Part shown: positions 25,702-33,958 of the stretch, piece after piece
Layout: every line of letters starts with the position of its first letter
Numbering within the stretch: the first letter of the stretch is position 1
Assembly: GCA_030041435.1 (NCBI GenBank)
Contig: JASHNW010000006.1
Coordinates: 1 to 42,557 of the forward strand
Origin: Acidobacteriaceae bacterium
GTDB taxonomy: Bacteria > Acidobacteriota > Terriglobia > Terriglobales > Acidobacteriaceae
Direction: 5' to 3'
DNA length: 42,557 bases
Program-made: the position numbers and the translations under genes
The notes under the pieces: model-generated
The model's input: only the letters and a program-made list of their open reading frames with translations
What the model was told of the DNA's origin: nothing
Database searches by the model: none

Positions 25702-27396
25702 ATGACCCTCCTGAAAGCCGTGCGCGGCACGCGCGACCTGCTGCCGCCCGAAACCGAACTTTGGAACCGCGTCGAAGCCACCGCCCGCCGCGTCTTCGCC
25801 CGCTACAACTTCGGCGAAATCCGCACCCCCATCTTCGAGGACACGCAGCTCTTCGCCCGCGGCGTCGGCGAAGAAACCGACATCGTCTCCAAAGAGATGT
25901 ACACGTGGGAGGACGGCGAGCGTTTCAACGAGCGGAAACTAATCGCCGACTGGGTCAAAACAAACGAGTCCGACGAACCAAGCCGCGTCCAAGGTGGGCG
26001 CGTGAATATTCAAGGAGTTCCGTCATTCCTCGCCAAACTCAAAGAAATCGGCGTTCAACTCCAAGTTTGGCGCGGGGTCAATGCCGGGGAAGAACATCTG
26101 CTTAGCGGCCACGTCGAGCTCGTGAGCTTTCGCCCAAGCGTGTCCTCGGATGCGATAGCGAGCCTTCTAAAGGCCCGTGATCTAGGAAAATCTGATCCGA
26201 CGGGTCAGATTCAGCAGTTCCCCATTCGTCTACGCTTGGTGATTCCGATGTCGGGGGCCGTGAATACGTGGGTTGACCGGAAGGATGTGATCGTAGAACC
26301 ATTCGAGGGGAAATTTTTCGACTCTGCTCAGTCCCTGACGCTCCGCCCGGAAAACACCGCCGGCGTCGTCCGCGCGTACCTCGAGCACAAGCTCGGCGAA
26401 TCCGGTTTGCTGCAGAAGCTCTACTACATCGGCCCGCAGTTCCGGCGCGAACGTCCGCAAAAAGGACGCTACCGCCAGTTCTGGCAAATCGGCGCCGAGG
26501 TCATCGGCCCGCCCTCGGCCGGTTCCGAATCCCCCCTCCGCGACGCCGAAGTTCTCGAAATGCTGGCCAGCTTCCTCGACGAACTCGGCATCGCTGGCTG
26601 GACCCTCACCCTCAACTCGGTCGGCTCCTCCACAGACCGCCCCCGCTACATCGCCGCTCTCCGCGAAGCCCTCCAGGACAAGGCCCCGCTCATGTGCGTC
26701 GATTGCCAGCGCCGCGCCGAGACCAATCCTCTCCGCGTCCTCGACTGCAAAGTCCCCGAAGACCAGCCCATCATCGAGACGCTGCCCCGCATCGCCGACT
26801 ACCTCGACGACGCCTCCGAAGCCCATTTCGCCCAGGTCCTCGCCGCCCTCGACGCCTGCGGCGTGAAGTACGAAGTCAACCCCCGTCTCGTGCGCGGCCT
26901 CGACTACTACACCCGCACCACGTTTGAGTTCACCCACGGCGGGCTTGGGGCCCAGAATGCGCTGCTGGGCGGGGGGCGGTATGACGGATTGTCAGAGATG
27001 CTGGGCGGACCGAAGGCGCCGGGCATTGGATTTGCTATAGGGCTGGACCGGGTCGTCCTGACCCTCCAGGCGCAGGCCGAAGCCGCCCCGCGAAAACCTG
27101 CTCCCGCACTCGCTGACGCCTTCATCGCCCCGCTCGGCGAATCCCTCAACGCCTCCGCGCTCGAGCTGGCCCGCGAGCTGCGCCGCCAGGGCCTCCGCAT
27201 CGAGCTGGGCGACGGTAGCTTCCGCCTCAAAAAATCCTTTGAAATCGGCAACAAGCTAGCCCGCAGCATCGTTCTCTACGGCGAAGACGAACACGCCTCC
27301 GGTATCCTGACGGTGAAGAACTTCGCCACCGGCGAGCAAACCAAAATCCCGCGCGACCAGCTCGCGCAGGCGCTGCAGCGGACAGGAAAAATGTAA
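25702..27396 (+). CDS. hisS: Histidyl-tRNA synthetase with a large in-frame insert
   Basis: A class II synthetase of 564 residues; the family norm is about 420-430. The start AVRGTRDLLPPE and motif 1 region EIRTPIFEDTQLF lead to KEMYTWED (residues 64-71). In normal HisRS this is followed within about ten residues by the LTLRPE element, but here LTLRPENTAG comes at residues 212-221. Between them lie about 135 extra residues with no recognised domain. After the insert the enzyme is canonical: motif 2 (FRRERPQKGRYRQFWQIGAEVIG), the histidine-binding motif VRGLDYYTRTTFE, motif 3 (PGIGFAIGLDR) and an anticodon-binding domain. A second HisRS is not seen here. The start has no visible ribosome site. 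Confidence 0.95.
   Translation: MTLLKAVRGTRDLLPPETELWNRVEATARRVFARYNFGEIRTPIFEDTQLFARGVGEETDIVSKEMYTWEDGERFNERKLIADWVKTNESDEPSRVQGGRVNIQGVPSFLAKLKEIGVQLQVWRGVNAGEEHLLSGHVELVSFRPSVSSDAIASLLKARDLGKSDPTGQIQQFPIRLRLVIPMSGAVNTWVDRKDVIVEPFEGKFFDSAQSLTLRPENTAGVVRAYLEHKLGESGLLQKLYYIGPQFRRERPQKGRYRQFWQIGAEVIGPPSAGSESPLRDAEVLEMLASFLDELGIAGWTLTLNSVGSSTDRPRYIAALREALQDKAPLMCVDCQRRAETNPLRVLDCKVPEDQPIIETLPRIADYLDDASEAHFAQVLAALDACGVKYEVNPRLVRGLDYYTRTTFEFTHGGLGAQNALLGGGRYDGLSEMLGGPKAPGIGFAIGLDRVVLTLQAQAEAAPRKPAPALADAFIAPLGESLNASALELARELRRQGLRIELGDGSFRLKKSFEIGNKLARSIVLYGEDEHASGILTVKNFATGEQTKIPRDQLAQALQRTGKM
25921..26328 (+). other. Insert of about 135 codons inside hisS
   Basis: The segment is open throughout and keeps the hisS frame. 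By hand count bases 25921-26320 are about 54 percent GC, against about 62-65 percent in flanking hisS. The strong C/G preference at third codon positions in the flanks is relaxed here. Predicted pieces alternate helix and strand (GVPSFLAKLKEIGVQLQVWR; SVSSDAIASLLKARDLG; RLRLVIPMSG). There is no intein signature (no Cys/Ser start, no His-Asn end) and no obvious duplication at the joints. Confidence 0.8.
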
Positions 27397-27440
27397 TCGT
27401 ATCGGCCAGCAGCACACACCCCGCGGAGAAGGCTTTTGTA

Positions 27441-27499
27441 TCAGGGCACGACTTCAGTTGTGCCGAAAGCGCGCCAGGAGCAGTTGGGCTTTAGCCCCT
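27441..27499 (+). repeat. Double-hairpin intergenic repeat upstream of aspS
   Basis: Hairpin 1 is GGCACGAC-TTCA-GTTGTGCC (27445-27464) with one G-T wobble. Hairpin 2 is GGGC-TTTA-GCCC (27486-27497). From memory, similar 'gggcacgact... gggctttagcccctg' units recur in acidobacterial intergenic regions; only one copy is in this window. Confidence 0.5.
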
Positions 27500-27545
27500 G
27501 CAGCGCGATCAATTCGGCCTCTACAGGCAGTTAGGACATGAAACG

Positions 27546-29381
27546 TTGCTTGACTTTCTAGGCACCCGCCAACGCACTCATACCTGCGGCCAGCTCCGCG
27601 CCGCCGACGCCGGCCAAACCGTCACCCTCATGGGCTGGGTCAACCGCCGCCGCGACCACGGCAGCCTCATCTTCCTCGACCTGAGGGACCGCTACGGCAT
27701 CACGCAGGTCGTTCTGGATAAAGACCTCGCCCCCGAAGGCCACGCCAAAGCCGAGCAAGCCCGGCCCGAGTACGTTATCTGCGCCATCGGCAAGGTCCGC
27801 CTGCGCGGCCCCGAGTCCGTGAACCCTAAAATGCCCACCGGCGAAATTGAAATCGCCGCGACGGAACTCCTCGTCCTCAACGACTCCAAAGTCCCGCCCT
27901 TTTCCCCCGCCGAAGACGCCATCCAGAACGAGGAAGTCCGCCTCAAATACCGCTACCTCGATCTGCGCCGCCCTGAGATGGCGCACAACCTCGAGATCCG
28001 CCACAAAGTCGCGCTCGCCATGCGCGAATACCTCAACGCCCAGGGCTTCTTCGAGATCGAGACGCCTTTCCTCACCCGCTCCACGCCCGAAGGCGCCCGC
28101 GACTACCTCGTCCCCAGCCGCGTTCACCCTGCGCACTTCTACGCCCTGCCCCAGTCGCCGCAGCTTTTCAAGCAGATCCTTATGATCTCCGGCCTCGACA
28201 AGTATTTCCAGATCGTTCGCTGCTTTCGCGATGAGGACCTGCGTGCCGACCGCCAGCCCGAGTTCACGCAGATCGACCTCGAGATGACCTTCCCCCAGCA
28301 GGAAACCATCTTCCAGGTCGTCGAAGGCTTCCTCAAGGACTCCTTCGAAGTCGTCGGCGAGCAGATCGCCACGCCCTTCCTGCGCATGACCTACGACGAG
28401 GCCATCCGCCAGTACGGCATCGACAAGCCCGACCTCCGCCTGCCGCCCATGACCGACGTCCGCGATGTCTTCACCGCTGAAGAGCTTTCATCGCTGAAGA
28501 TTGAGCCGGGCCTGCCCATCGTCGCCATCGTCATTCCCAACAAGCAGGCGATGAGCAACACGCAGAAGAAGGCCTTCGCGCAGGAACTCAACGCCGCCGT
28601 CGCCCCTGACCTCGCTTACCTCGACGTCGACCGCCTCGCTGCCGCGCCGCAGTATGCTGCCCTTGCGCAGCACATCGACGCAGCCGCCGCCAAAAATTGT
28701 GGCCTCGCGCGCGTCGAGCCGGAGAACCGCCTCATCGTCGTCTCGCCCCGCGTCGGCGCCACAGCCCCCGCCCGCGACCACCTGTGGCTCTACAAGAAAG
28801 CCGGCCAGCTCCGCCTCGATCTCGCCAAACGCTTCCAGGACGAGCACAAGGCCTTCGAGAAAAAAGGTATCAGCGACGATTACAAATTCCTCTGGGTCAC
28901 CGATTTCCCTTTCTTCGAATGGGACGAGGAGACAAAGACGTGGACCTTCGCCCATCATCCCTTCACTTCGCCGCATGAGGACGACCTCATCGCCGGCCGC
29001 ATGACCTCCGATCCCGAGAATGTCCGCGCGCTGGCCTACGACATCGTCCTCAACGGCATGGAACTGGGCTCCGGCTCCATCCGCATCCATCGCCAGGACG
29101 TCCAGCAGCAGATCTTCCGCGCTCTCGGCATGTCTGACGAGGAGGCCCGCGAACGCTTCGGCTTCTTCCTTGAAGCTCTGCAGTACGGCACGCCGCCCCA
29201 CGGCGGCGTTGCCCTTGGCCTCGATCGCCTCGTCATGATCCTCGCCGGAGCTTCGAGCCTGCGCGAAGTCATCGCCTTCCCCAAGACCGCCAAAGCCATC
29301 GACCTCATGGTCGACGCGCCCACCCCGGTCAGCGACGCGCAGCTCAAAGAGCTGCACATCCGGCCGGTGATCCGCAGCTAG
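27546..29381 (+). CDS. aspS: Aspartyl-tRNA synthetase, probably non-discriminating
   Basis: A 611-residue bacterial-type AspRS. The N-terminal OB fold carries RTHTCGQLRAADAGQTVTLMGWVNRRRDHG. The catalytic core shows RYLDLRRPEM, YALPQSPQLFKQ and the motif 2 region FRDEDLRADRQPEFTQIDLEM, a GAD insert, and motif 3 (GGVALGLDRL). The residue before the anticodon-loop contact is His38 (RRRDHG) where E. coli has Leu, a known mark of AspRS that also charges tRNA-Asn. That would need GatCAB, not seen here. Start TTG 27546 fits the conserved N-terminus and has AGGA nine bases upstream. The stop TAG lies at the edge of a MITE-like hairpin. Confidence 0.95.
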   Translation: MLDFLGTRQRTHTCGQLRAADAGQTVTLMGWVNRRRDHGSLIFLDLRDRYGITQVVLDKDLAPEGHAKAEQARPEYVICAIGKVRLRGPESVNPKMPTGEIEIAATELLVLNDSKVPPFSPAEDAIQNEEVRLKYRYLDLRRPEMAHNLEIRHKVALAMREYLNAQGFFEIETPFLTRSTPEGARDYLVPSRVHPAHFYALPQSPQLFKQILMISGLDKYFQIVRCFRDEDLRADRQPEFTQIDLEMTFPQQETIFQVVEGFLKDSFEVVGEQIATPFLRMTYDEAIRQYGIDKPDLRLPPMTDVRDVFTAEELSSLKIEPGLPIVAIVIPNKQAMSNTQKKAFAQELNAAVAPDLAYLDVDRLAAAPQYAALAQHIDAAAAKNCGLARVEPENRLIVVSPRVGATAPARDHLWLYKKAGQLRLDLAKRFQDEHKAFEKKGISDDYKFLWVTDFPFFEWDEETKTWTFAHHPFTSPHEDDLIAGRMTSDPENVRALAYDIVLNGMELGSGSIRIHRQDVQQQIFRALGMSDEEARERFGFFLEALQYGTPPHGGVALGLDRLVMILAGASSLREVIAFPKTAKAIDLMVDAPTPVSDAQLKELHIRPVIRS

Positions 29382-29493
29382 AGCAGTTTCGGAATACACG
29401 CAGACTTTTTGAGGCCGGTACAGGGTGGCTTTTTTTGATTAAAAAGCCTCTTGAGTGTGTGCCTTCGGTCTACGCCAATTCCGAAACTGCTAT
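29380..29493. mobile_element. MITE-like hairpin element between aspS and the kinase gene
   Basis: AGCAGTTTCGGAAT (29382-29395) and ATTCCGAAACTGCT (29478-29491) are perfect 14-bp inverted repeats. TA lies beside both ends (29379-29380 and 29492-29493). Inside, ACAC...ACT...GAGGC and GCCTC...AGTGTGTG pair imperfectly, and GGCTTTTT pairs with AAAAAGCC, so the whole 110 bases can fold into one long hairpin. It has no coding capacity. Structure and TA ends fit a miniature element of the Tc1/IS630 type. The inner hairpin could also serve as a terminator. Confidence 0.65.
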
Positions 29494-29508
29494 AACGGCG
29501 CGCGTCCG

Positions 29509-32211
29509 TTACTGGAATTTCACATCGAGCGCGTAGATGTCGTCACTGCTGATGTCGCGCAGCACCAGCGGAGCATCGGTGGGATCGAGTTGCAGCGAAA
29601 ACGACCAGTAGCCGGTGGTGTGGAAGTCCTTCATATCCACGACGCGTTCAGCCGCGCCGCCGGTGATGGGAACGCGGAACACGTCCAGATGATTCACAAC
29701 CGCACGATCCTCGCCCTCATGATCCTGGACCGTTTGCAGGAAATAGATAAACCGGCTGTCATGCGAGAACTGCGGATAATTTGCCTCGCCCTCGGTCAGG
29801 TCCGTCCATCGCTTTGTCCTGAGATCGAGAATCTTCATGCCGTTCCCCTTGTTCCAGTCCAGGGCGACAATATAGCGTCCGTCGGACGACCATCCTTCCG
29901 GCCGCATGCCCTCGCCCCCAGGAATCGTCGAGACCTGGCCGGTAGCCACGTCGAGGATACGTCCGTCCACCTGCCAGCTTCCCACCACCCGGACGGATGA
30001 AAAAAGGATTTGCTTCCCATCCGGCGACCATGACGGATCCATGGTGCGATCCTTCTCCCCCGGCAGCAGAACCGACGGAACTCCGCCATCGGAGGGGATC
30101 GTGCCCATGCGCCAGGTGGACCGGTCGTAGAAGACGATCTGTTTGCCGTCGGCCGACCAGCCGATGTTCATGGGGAGGAGGGGCGGCTGGGTCAGCTGCA
30201 CTGCGTTGCTGCCGTCGCGATCGGCTCGCCACAGAACGCCATCGGGCCACGTGACCCAGGCCACGTATTTGCCGTCGCGGGAAAAGACCACATCGTCGGT
30301 GGAGATGCCGCCAAGAAAGGGCTGGAACTGGCGCGTCTTTGCGTCCCAGCGCGACAGCTCTCCGCGCGGGGTTTGTCCGACGGCAAAAATGGTCTTGCCG
30401 TCCCTGCCCGGCAGAGGCCCCGCCCAGCGGATCGGACCATTCGTCAAGGGAAAAGGCTCGGAGGATAGATGGTGAAAAAGACCGCGCCGCTCATCGAGCG
30501 CCCAAAGCTGGCCTGCGGCACCACGTGCGGACACGGCGCCGACGATAAAAAAATAGAGGCTGCCGTCGGGGCTCCAGCGCCCGGACGACTGCGCGCCCGG
30601 TGCATGCCAGTTCGGGAGCAGGGGATGCATACCGGTTCCATCGGCGTTCATCTCCCACAGCACGCCATCTTTGGCAAACCGAATGAGCTTTCCGTCGGGT
30701 GACAGGCTGAGGTCTCCCAGTCCGGTCAACCCGTAGCCGGGAGTGGCGAGGGTCCGCAGTCCGCTTCCGTCGCTGTGCACGAGGTTGATCTCGCCGCTGG
30801 CGGACCAAAACAGAATGGATGCGCCGTCCGGAGAGAACGATCCGCCGAAGCCTTGCCCCACTGGCCGCACCGGTCCTCCCAGAACAGGCGCGGTCCACAG
30901 ACTATTGTTGGAAAAAAGCAGCAGCCGGGAGCCATCCGGCGACACATCGAGAATCTGATTCCGGCTCCCCGGCGGCAGGGAGACCGAGAGCGGCGCAGTC
31001 TGGCCTCCGGCGATCGTAAGCTGGGCCAGCGAACCGGGAGAAAGCAGGGTGTAGTAGAGGCGATTTCCGTCGGTTCCGCCGAGAATCTTCAGGCGCCCAT
31101 CGTGCGTGAGCTGGTGGTAGGCAGCGATGCGCGGCACGGGCAGCGGCCGGTGCAAATACCAAAACAGCAGCGCGGCAAGGAGGGACAAACCCGCCGCGGA
31201 CGGGAACAGCCAGCGGCGGATGGGGCGGCGCGGCACAGCGGATGATGAGGGGATGGCAGCGGTCTGCGCCGGCGCCTGCGGGAAAGATCGAACCGAGGCC
31301 GCCAGCGACCCTGCATCGGTTGGAGTAACGCTCGCGCTGGAGCGGCCGGAGTCAGTATCGCGCTTCAACCGCTTCAGATCGGCGCGGATATCGGCGGCAT
31401 GCTGATAGCGGAGGTCACGGTCCTTCTCGAGCGCCTTGTTGATGATGTCTTCGAGAGCGACGGGGAGATCGGGATTGAGCCGGATCGGGGAGACCGGTAC
31501 GCGGTTCAGAATGGCATCGAAGATCAGCCCCGTGCTCTCCCCGCGAAACGGCGCCGTCCCCGTGACCATTTCGTAGAGCACCACGCCGAACGAGAAGAGG
31601 TTGCTGCGAGCATCGACTTCCTTGCCGCGCACCTGCTCCGGCGACATGTAGGCGATGGTGCCCACGGTGGATCCGGGACTGGTGAGGTGCTCCTCGGGAA
31701 CCGTAGCAGCGTTGGCCGCGGCAGGCGCTCTGACGGCAACCTTGGCCAGGCCGAAGTCCAGGATTTTCGCATGCCCCCGCGCGGTGACGAAGATGTTCGC
31801 CGGTTTGATGTCGCGATGCACAATGCCGGCCGCGTGCGCTGCGTCGAGAGCGTCGGCCACTTCAATGGCCAGCGTGAGCGCTGTTTCCGCATCGACCGGG
31901 CCCCCTGCGACGCGTTGACGCAGCGTCATCCCATCGAGGAATTCCATGGCGAGGAAGGCCTCGCTTTCGGCCTCGCCAATCTCGTAAATGGTGCAAATGC
32001 CGGGATGATTGAGCGCCGACGCGGATTTGGCCTCGCGGCGGAAACGGCTGAGCGCCTGCGGATCCCTGGCCACATCCTCGGGCAGAAATTTCAGCGCGAC
32101 ATACCGCTCCAGCCGGGTGTCCTGCGCCTTGTACACCACCCCCATGCCGCCGGAACCGACCTGTTCGATCAGGGTGTAAGGGCCCAGAGTTGTGCCTGGA
32201 GCGATGGCCAT
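29509..32211 (-). CDS. Membrane Ser/Thr protein kinase with TolB/WD40-like propeller
   Basis: A 900-residue receptor-like kinase. The cytoplasmic kinase domain (about 10-280) has the glycine loop [19 protein letters not shown] (catalytic Lys), [13 protein letters not shown] and ILDFGLAKV, with MSPEQVRG as the APE equivalent. The usual Asp of the DxxSxG element is Asn (ARSNLFSFG). A Ser/Pro linker leads to one membrane helix at about 330-350 ([19 protein letters not shown]). The rest, outside the membrane, is built of repeated SPDG-type motifs ([38 protein letters not shown]), a TolB-like beta propeller. The signal sensed is unknown. ATG 32211 has a TATAAT 13 bases upstream, so the leader may be very short. 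Confidence 0.92.
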   Translation of the reverse strand: MAIAPGTTLGPYTLIEQVGSGGMGVVYKAQDTRLERYVALKFLPEDVARDPQALSRFRREAKSASALNHPGICTIYEIGEAESEAFLAMEFLDGMTLRQRVAGGPVDAETALTLAIEVADALDAAHAAGIVHRDIKPANIFVTARGHAKILDFGLAKVAVRAPAAANAATVPEEHLTSPGSTVGTIAYMSPEQVRGKEVDARSNLFSFGVVLYEMVTGTAPFRGESTGLIFDAILNRVPVSPIRLNPDLPVALEDIINKALEKDRDLRYQHAADIRADLKRLKRDTDSGRSSASVTPTDAGSLAASVRSFPQAPAQTAAIPSSSAVPRRPIRRWLFPSAAGLSLLAALLFWYLHRPLPVPRIAAYHQLTHDGRLKILGGTDGNRLYYTLLSPGSLAQLTIAGGQTAPLSVSLPPGSRNQILDVSPDGSRLLLFSNNSLWTAPVLGGPVRPVGQGFGGSFSPDGASILFWSASGEINLVHSDGSGLRTLATPGYGLTGLGDLSLSPDGKLIRFAKDGVLWEMNADGTGMHPLLPNWHAPGAQSSGRWSPDGSLYFFIVGAVSARGAAGQLWALDERRGLFHHLSSEPFPLTNGPIRWAGPLPGRDGKTIFAVGQTPRGELSRWDAKTRQFQPFLGGISTDDVVFSRDGKYVAWVTWPDGVLWRADRDGSNAVQLTQPPLLPMNIGWSADGKQIVFYDRSTWRMGTIPSDGGVPSVLLPGEKDRTMDPSWSPDGKQILFSSVRVVGSWQVDGRILDVATGQVSTIPGGEGMRPEGWSSDGRYIVALDWNKGNGMKILDLRTKRWTDLTEGEANYPQFSHDSRFIYFLQTVQDHEGEDRAVVNHLDVFRVPITGGAAERVVDMKDFHTTGYWSFSLQLDPTDAPLVLRDISSDDIYALDVKFQ

Positions 32212-32223
32212 GGAGTGGCCCCG

Positions 32224-32229
32224 ATTATA
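32224..32229 (-). promoter_or_regulatory. Possible -10 box of the kinase gene
   Basis: TATAAT on the minus strand ends 12 bases before the kinase ATG. No matching -35 box is seen at 16-18 bases, so this is a tentative call. If used, the mRNA leader would be only a few bases. Confidence 0.35.
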
Positions 32230-32373
32230 GCGGCCACTTCCCAGGCCAGGGATTATCTTTGACGCCAATCTCCGTTCTTCCCGCCCCGCCGCAGCCCGGC
32301 TCTCGCCCGGCCGCCCCACCGCTCAGGTGGTATCTTGAAACTTGCAACCCCTTTTCCTGAGGTTTCTTGCCGC

Positions 32374-33039
32374 GTGAAAGCTGTGATGTCTCGTCTTGTG
32401 CCCCTGCTTGCGCTGGGGATCGTGTTCGCTCCGCTGACTCGCCTCCACGCACAGGTCACCGCCACGGCTCCCGAAGCGGAAGCACCGCAGTACACCCAGC
32501 GCTGGGACTTCTTCGCCGGCGCGCAATACATGCACTTCAATCCCGGCACCGGCAAGGGCAACGGCATCAAGGCCGTCAACCTGCTCGGCTGGCAGGGATC
32601 GGCCACCATCTGGCTGCGCCCGGCATGGGGCATTGAAGCCTCCGCGCGCGGCGGCTACGGCAACCTCATCGTTCCGGCAAACCCCTATAATATCCCTGCG
32701 AATCCGCCCATGTCGGAGCACCTGTTTCTCTTCGGCCCCAGCGTCCGCATGCATCGCTCTCCCAGAATTACCCTGGGCATGCACGCGCTCATCGGCGCAG
32801 CCTACGGCTCTTTCTCCTCAGGATTCCCTGCCGGCATTCAGCCCCAGACCGTGAACATCTACAACGACAAGCTGGCTTTCGGAATGGCTGTCGGAGGCAT
32901 AGCCGATTATGTCGTTACGCCGCGCCTCTCGGTCCGCTTCGTCTCGGACTGGCAGCCCACCCACTACGGCTTTTCCTTCCAGAACGAATTCGCCGGCTCG
33001 GTTGGCCTGGTCTACAAAATCGGCTCGCTCAGCAAGTAA
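32374..33039 (+). CDS. Outer-membrane beta-barrel-like exported protein
   Basis: A 221-residue protein with a signal peptide ending in PLTRLHAQ. The mature part is built of alternating amphipathic strands (WDFFAGAQYMHFNPG, SATIWLRPAWGIEASARGGYG, LFLFGPSVRMHRS, GMHALIGAAYGSF, LSVRFVSDWQPTHYGF). It closes with an aromatic-rich strand (FAGSVGLVYKIG), as in small OmpA/OmpX-like barrels. No ligand or enzyme site is seen. GTG 32374 lies 11 bases after TGAGG; ATG 32386 is in frame and also plausible. It is divergent from the kinase gene. Confidence 0.75.
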   Translation: MKAVMSRLVPLLALGIVFAPLTRLHAQVTATAPEAEAPQYTQRWDFFAGAQYMHFNPGTGKGNGIKAVNLLGWQGSATIWLRPAWGIEASARGGYGNLIVPANPYNIPANPPMSEHLFLFGPSVRMHRSPRITLGMHALIGAAYGSFSSGFPAGIQPQTVNIYNDKLAFGMAVGGIADYVVTPRLSVRFVSDWQPTHYGFSFQNEFAGSVGLVYKIGSLSK

Positions 33040-33134
33040 GCAATACGGGCGCTTCATCTGAATCGGCGACTCGGGAAGGGCGCGGTGCCCGCCGCGCAGC
33101 CGGCCTTCTAAACCGTAACCCCTATACCCTGCCT

Positions 33135-33875
33135 TCAGTTATCCCGGTGCTTTCGCATGTACACTTCGAACTTTCGAGCCGCCCGGCGGCGCTTCCAGCG
33201 GTAATACCGGTTGCGCAATCCAAACAGGCTCTCGGTCCCCGCAAACGCGAATCCCCGCCGCGGCGCAAACTTGATGTAGAAATATCCGGCCAGCGCCCCG
33301 CCAAGCTGTGAAAACGCAAACACTTTCTCGGCGGAAAACAGCATCGCCAGCGCGATCAGCATGTAGACCGCAACCAGATACTTCGCCTTGATGTTGATGG
33401 GCAAGGGAAACATCATGAATTCCATATCCGCATACAGCACGCCAAACGCGATCAGCAGGCCGAAGATTCCGCCCCAGCACCCGTAGAGCGCGATCCCGAA
33501 TACGTGCAGGTAAAGCCCCAGCGCCACCGCTGCCAGCCCCGCCCCCAGCACGGAAATAAAGAAAATCTCCCCCAGCCAGCGCGACCCGTGATTCGACTCA
33601 AGAAAGCTGCCCAGAAACCACAGCGACAGCAGTTCGAATGCGGTGTTCAGAATGCCGACATGGAAGAAGCAGTAGGTGATCAGCTGCCAGATGCGCCCAT
33701 GAACGACAGCGCTCGGATCCAGAGCAAACAGCGCCGCCAGATCGCCAGCAATGGGTTTGGCGAACGCGCCGAGGATCAGCAGCAGAAAATACGCCGCCAG
33801 GTTCCACAGCACCAGCCGCCGCGTGAACCCGCGAAAGTCCGGAAACCCCAGCATTCCCGCAGAAAGTCGTGGCAC
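33135..33875 (-). CDS. Rhomboid-family membrane protein lacking the catalytic dyad
   Basis: A 246-residue polytopic protein with the rhomboid layout: VVHGRIWQLITYCFFHVGILNTAFELLSLWFLGSFLE, then YGCWGGIFGLLIAFG, then AFSQLGGALAGYFYIKF. In active rhomboids the second motif is GxSG and the last begins with His. Here they read GCWG (Trp134 for Ser) and SQLGG (Gln190 for His), and the Asn of the oxyanion region is Glu81. It is therefore a pseudoprotease like iRhoms or derlins, perhaps binding or guiding membrane proteins. The cytoplasmic end is Arg-rich. It converges with the barrel-like protein gene. Confidence 0.82.
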   Translation of the reverse strand: MPRLSAGMLGFPDFRGFTRRLVLWNLAAYFLLLILGAFAKPIAGDLAALFALDPSAVVHGRIWQLITYCFFHVGILNTAFELLSLWFLGSFLESNHGSRWLGEIFFISVLGAGLAAVALGLYLHVFGIALYGCWGGIFGLLIAFGVLYADMEFMMFPLPINIKAKYLVAVYMLIALAMLFSAEKVFAFSQLGGALAGYFYIKFAPRRGFAFAGTESLFGLRNRYYRWKRRRAARKFEVYMRKHRDN

Positions 33876-33958
33876 GGGTTTATTGTCTCATTGCCGCTTG
33901 CGGTCTCATTCTTCGTCCGGGGCAGGCCGCCCCTCCGCCCTGAGATGCGCGCCCTGCG

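Noticed and set aside
25921-26328. An intein in hisS
   Set aside because: The segment does not start with Cys/Ser or end with His-Asn before a nucleophile, and has no blocks A, B, F or G.
25921-26328. A self-splicing intron in hisS
   Set aside because: It is open in the hisS frame over its whole length, which is unlikely for an intron, and no group I or II core could be recognised by eye. RT-PCR would settle it.
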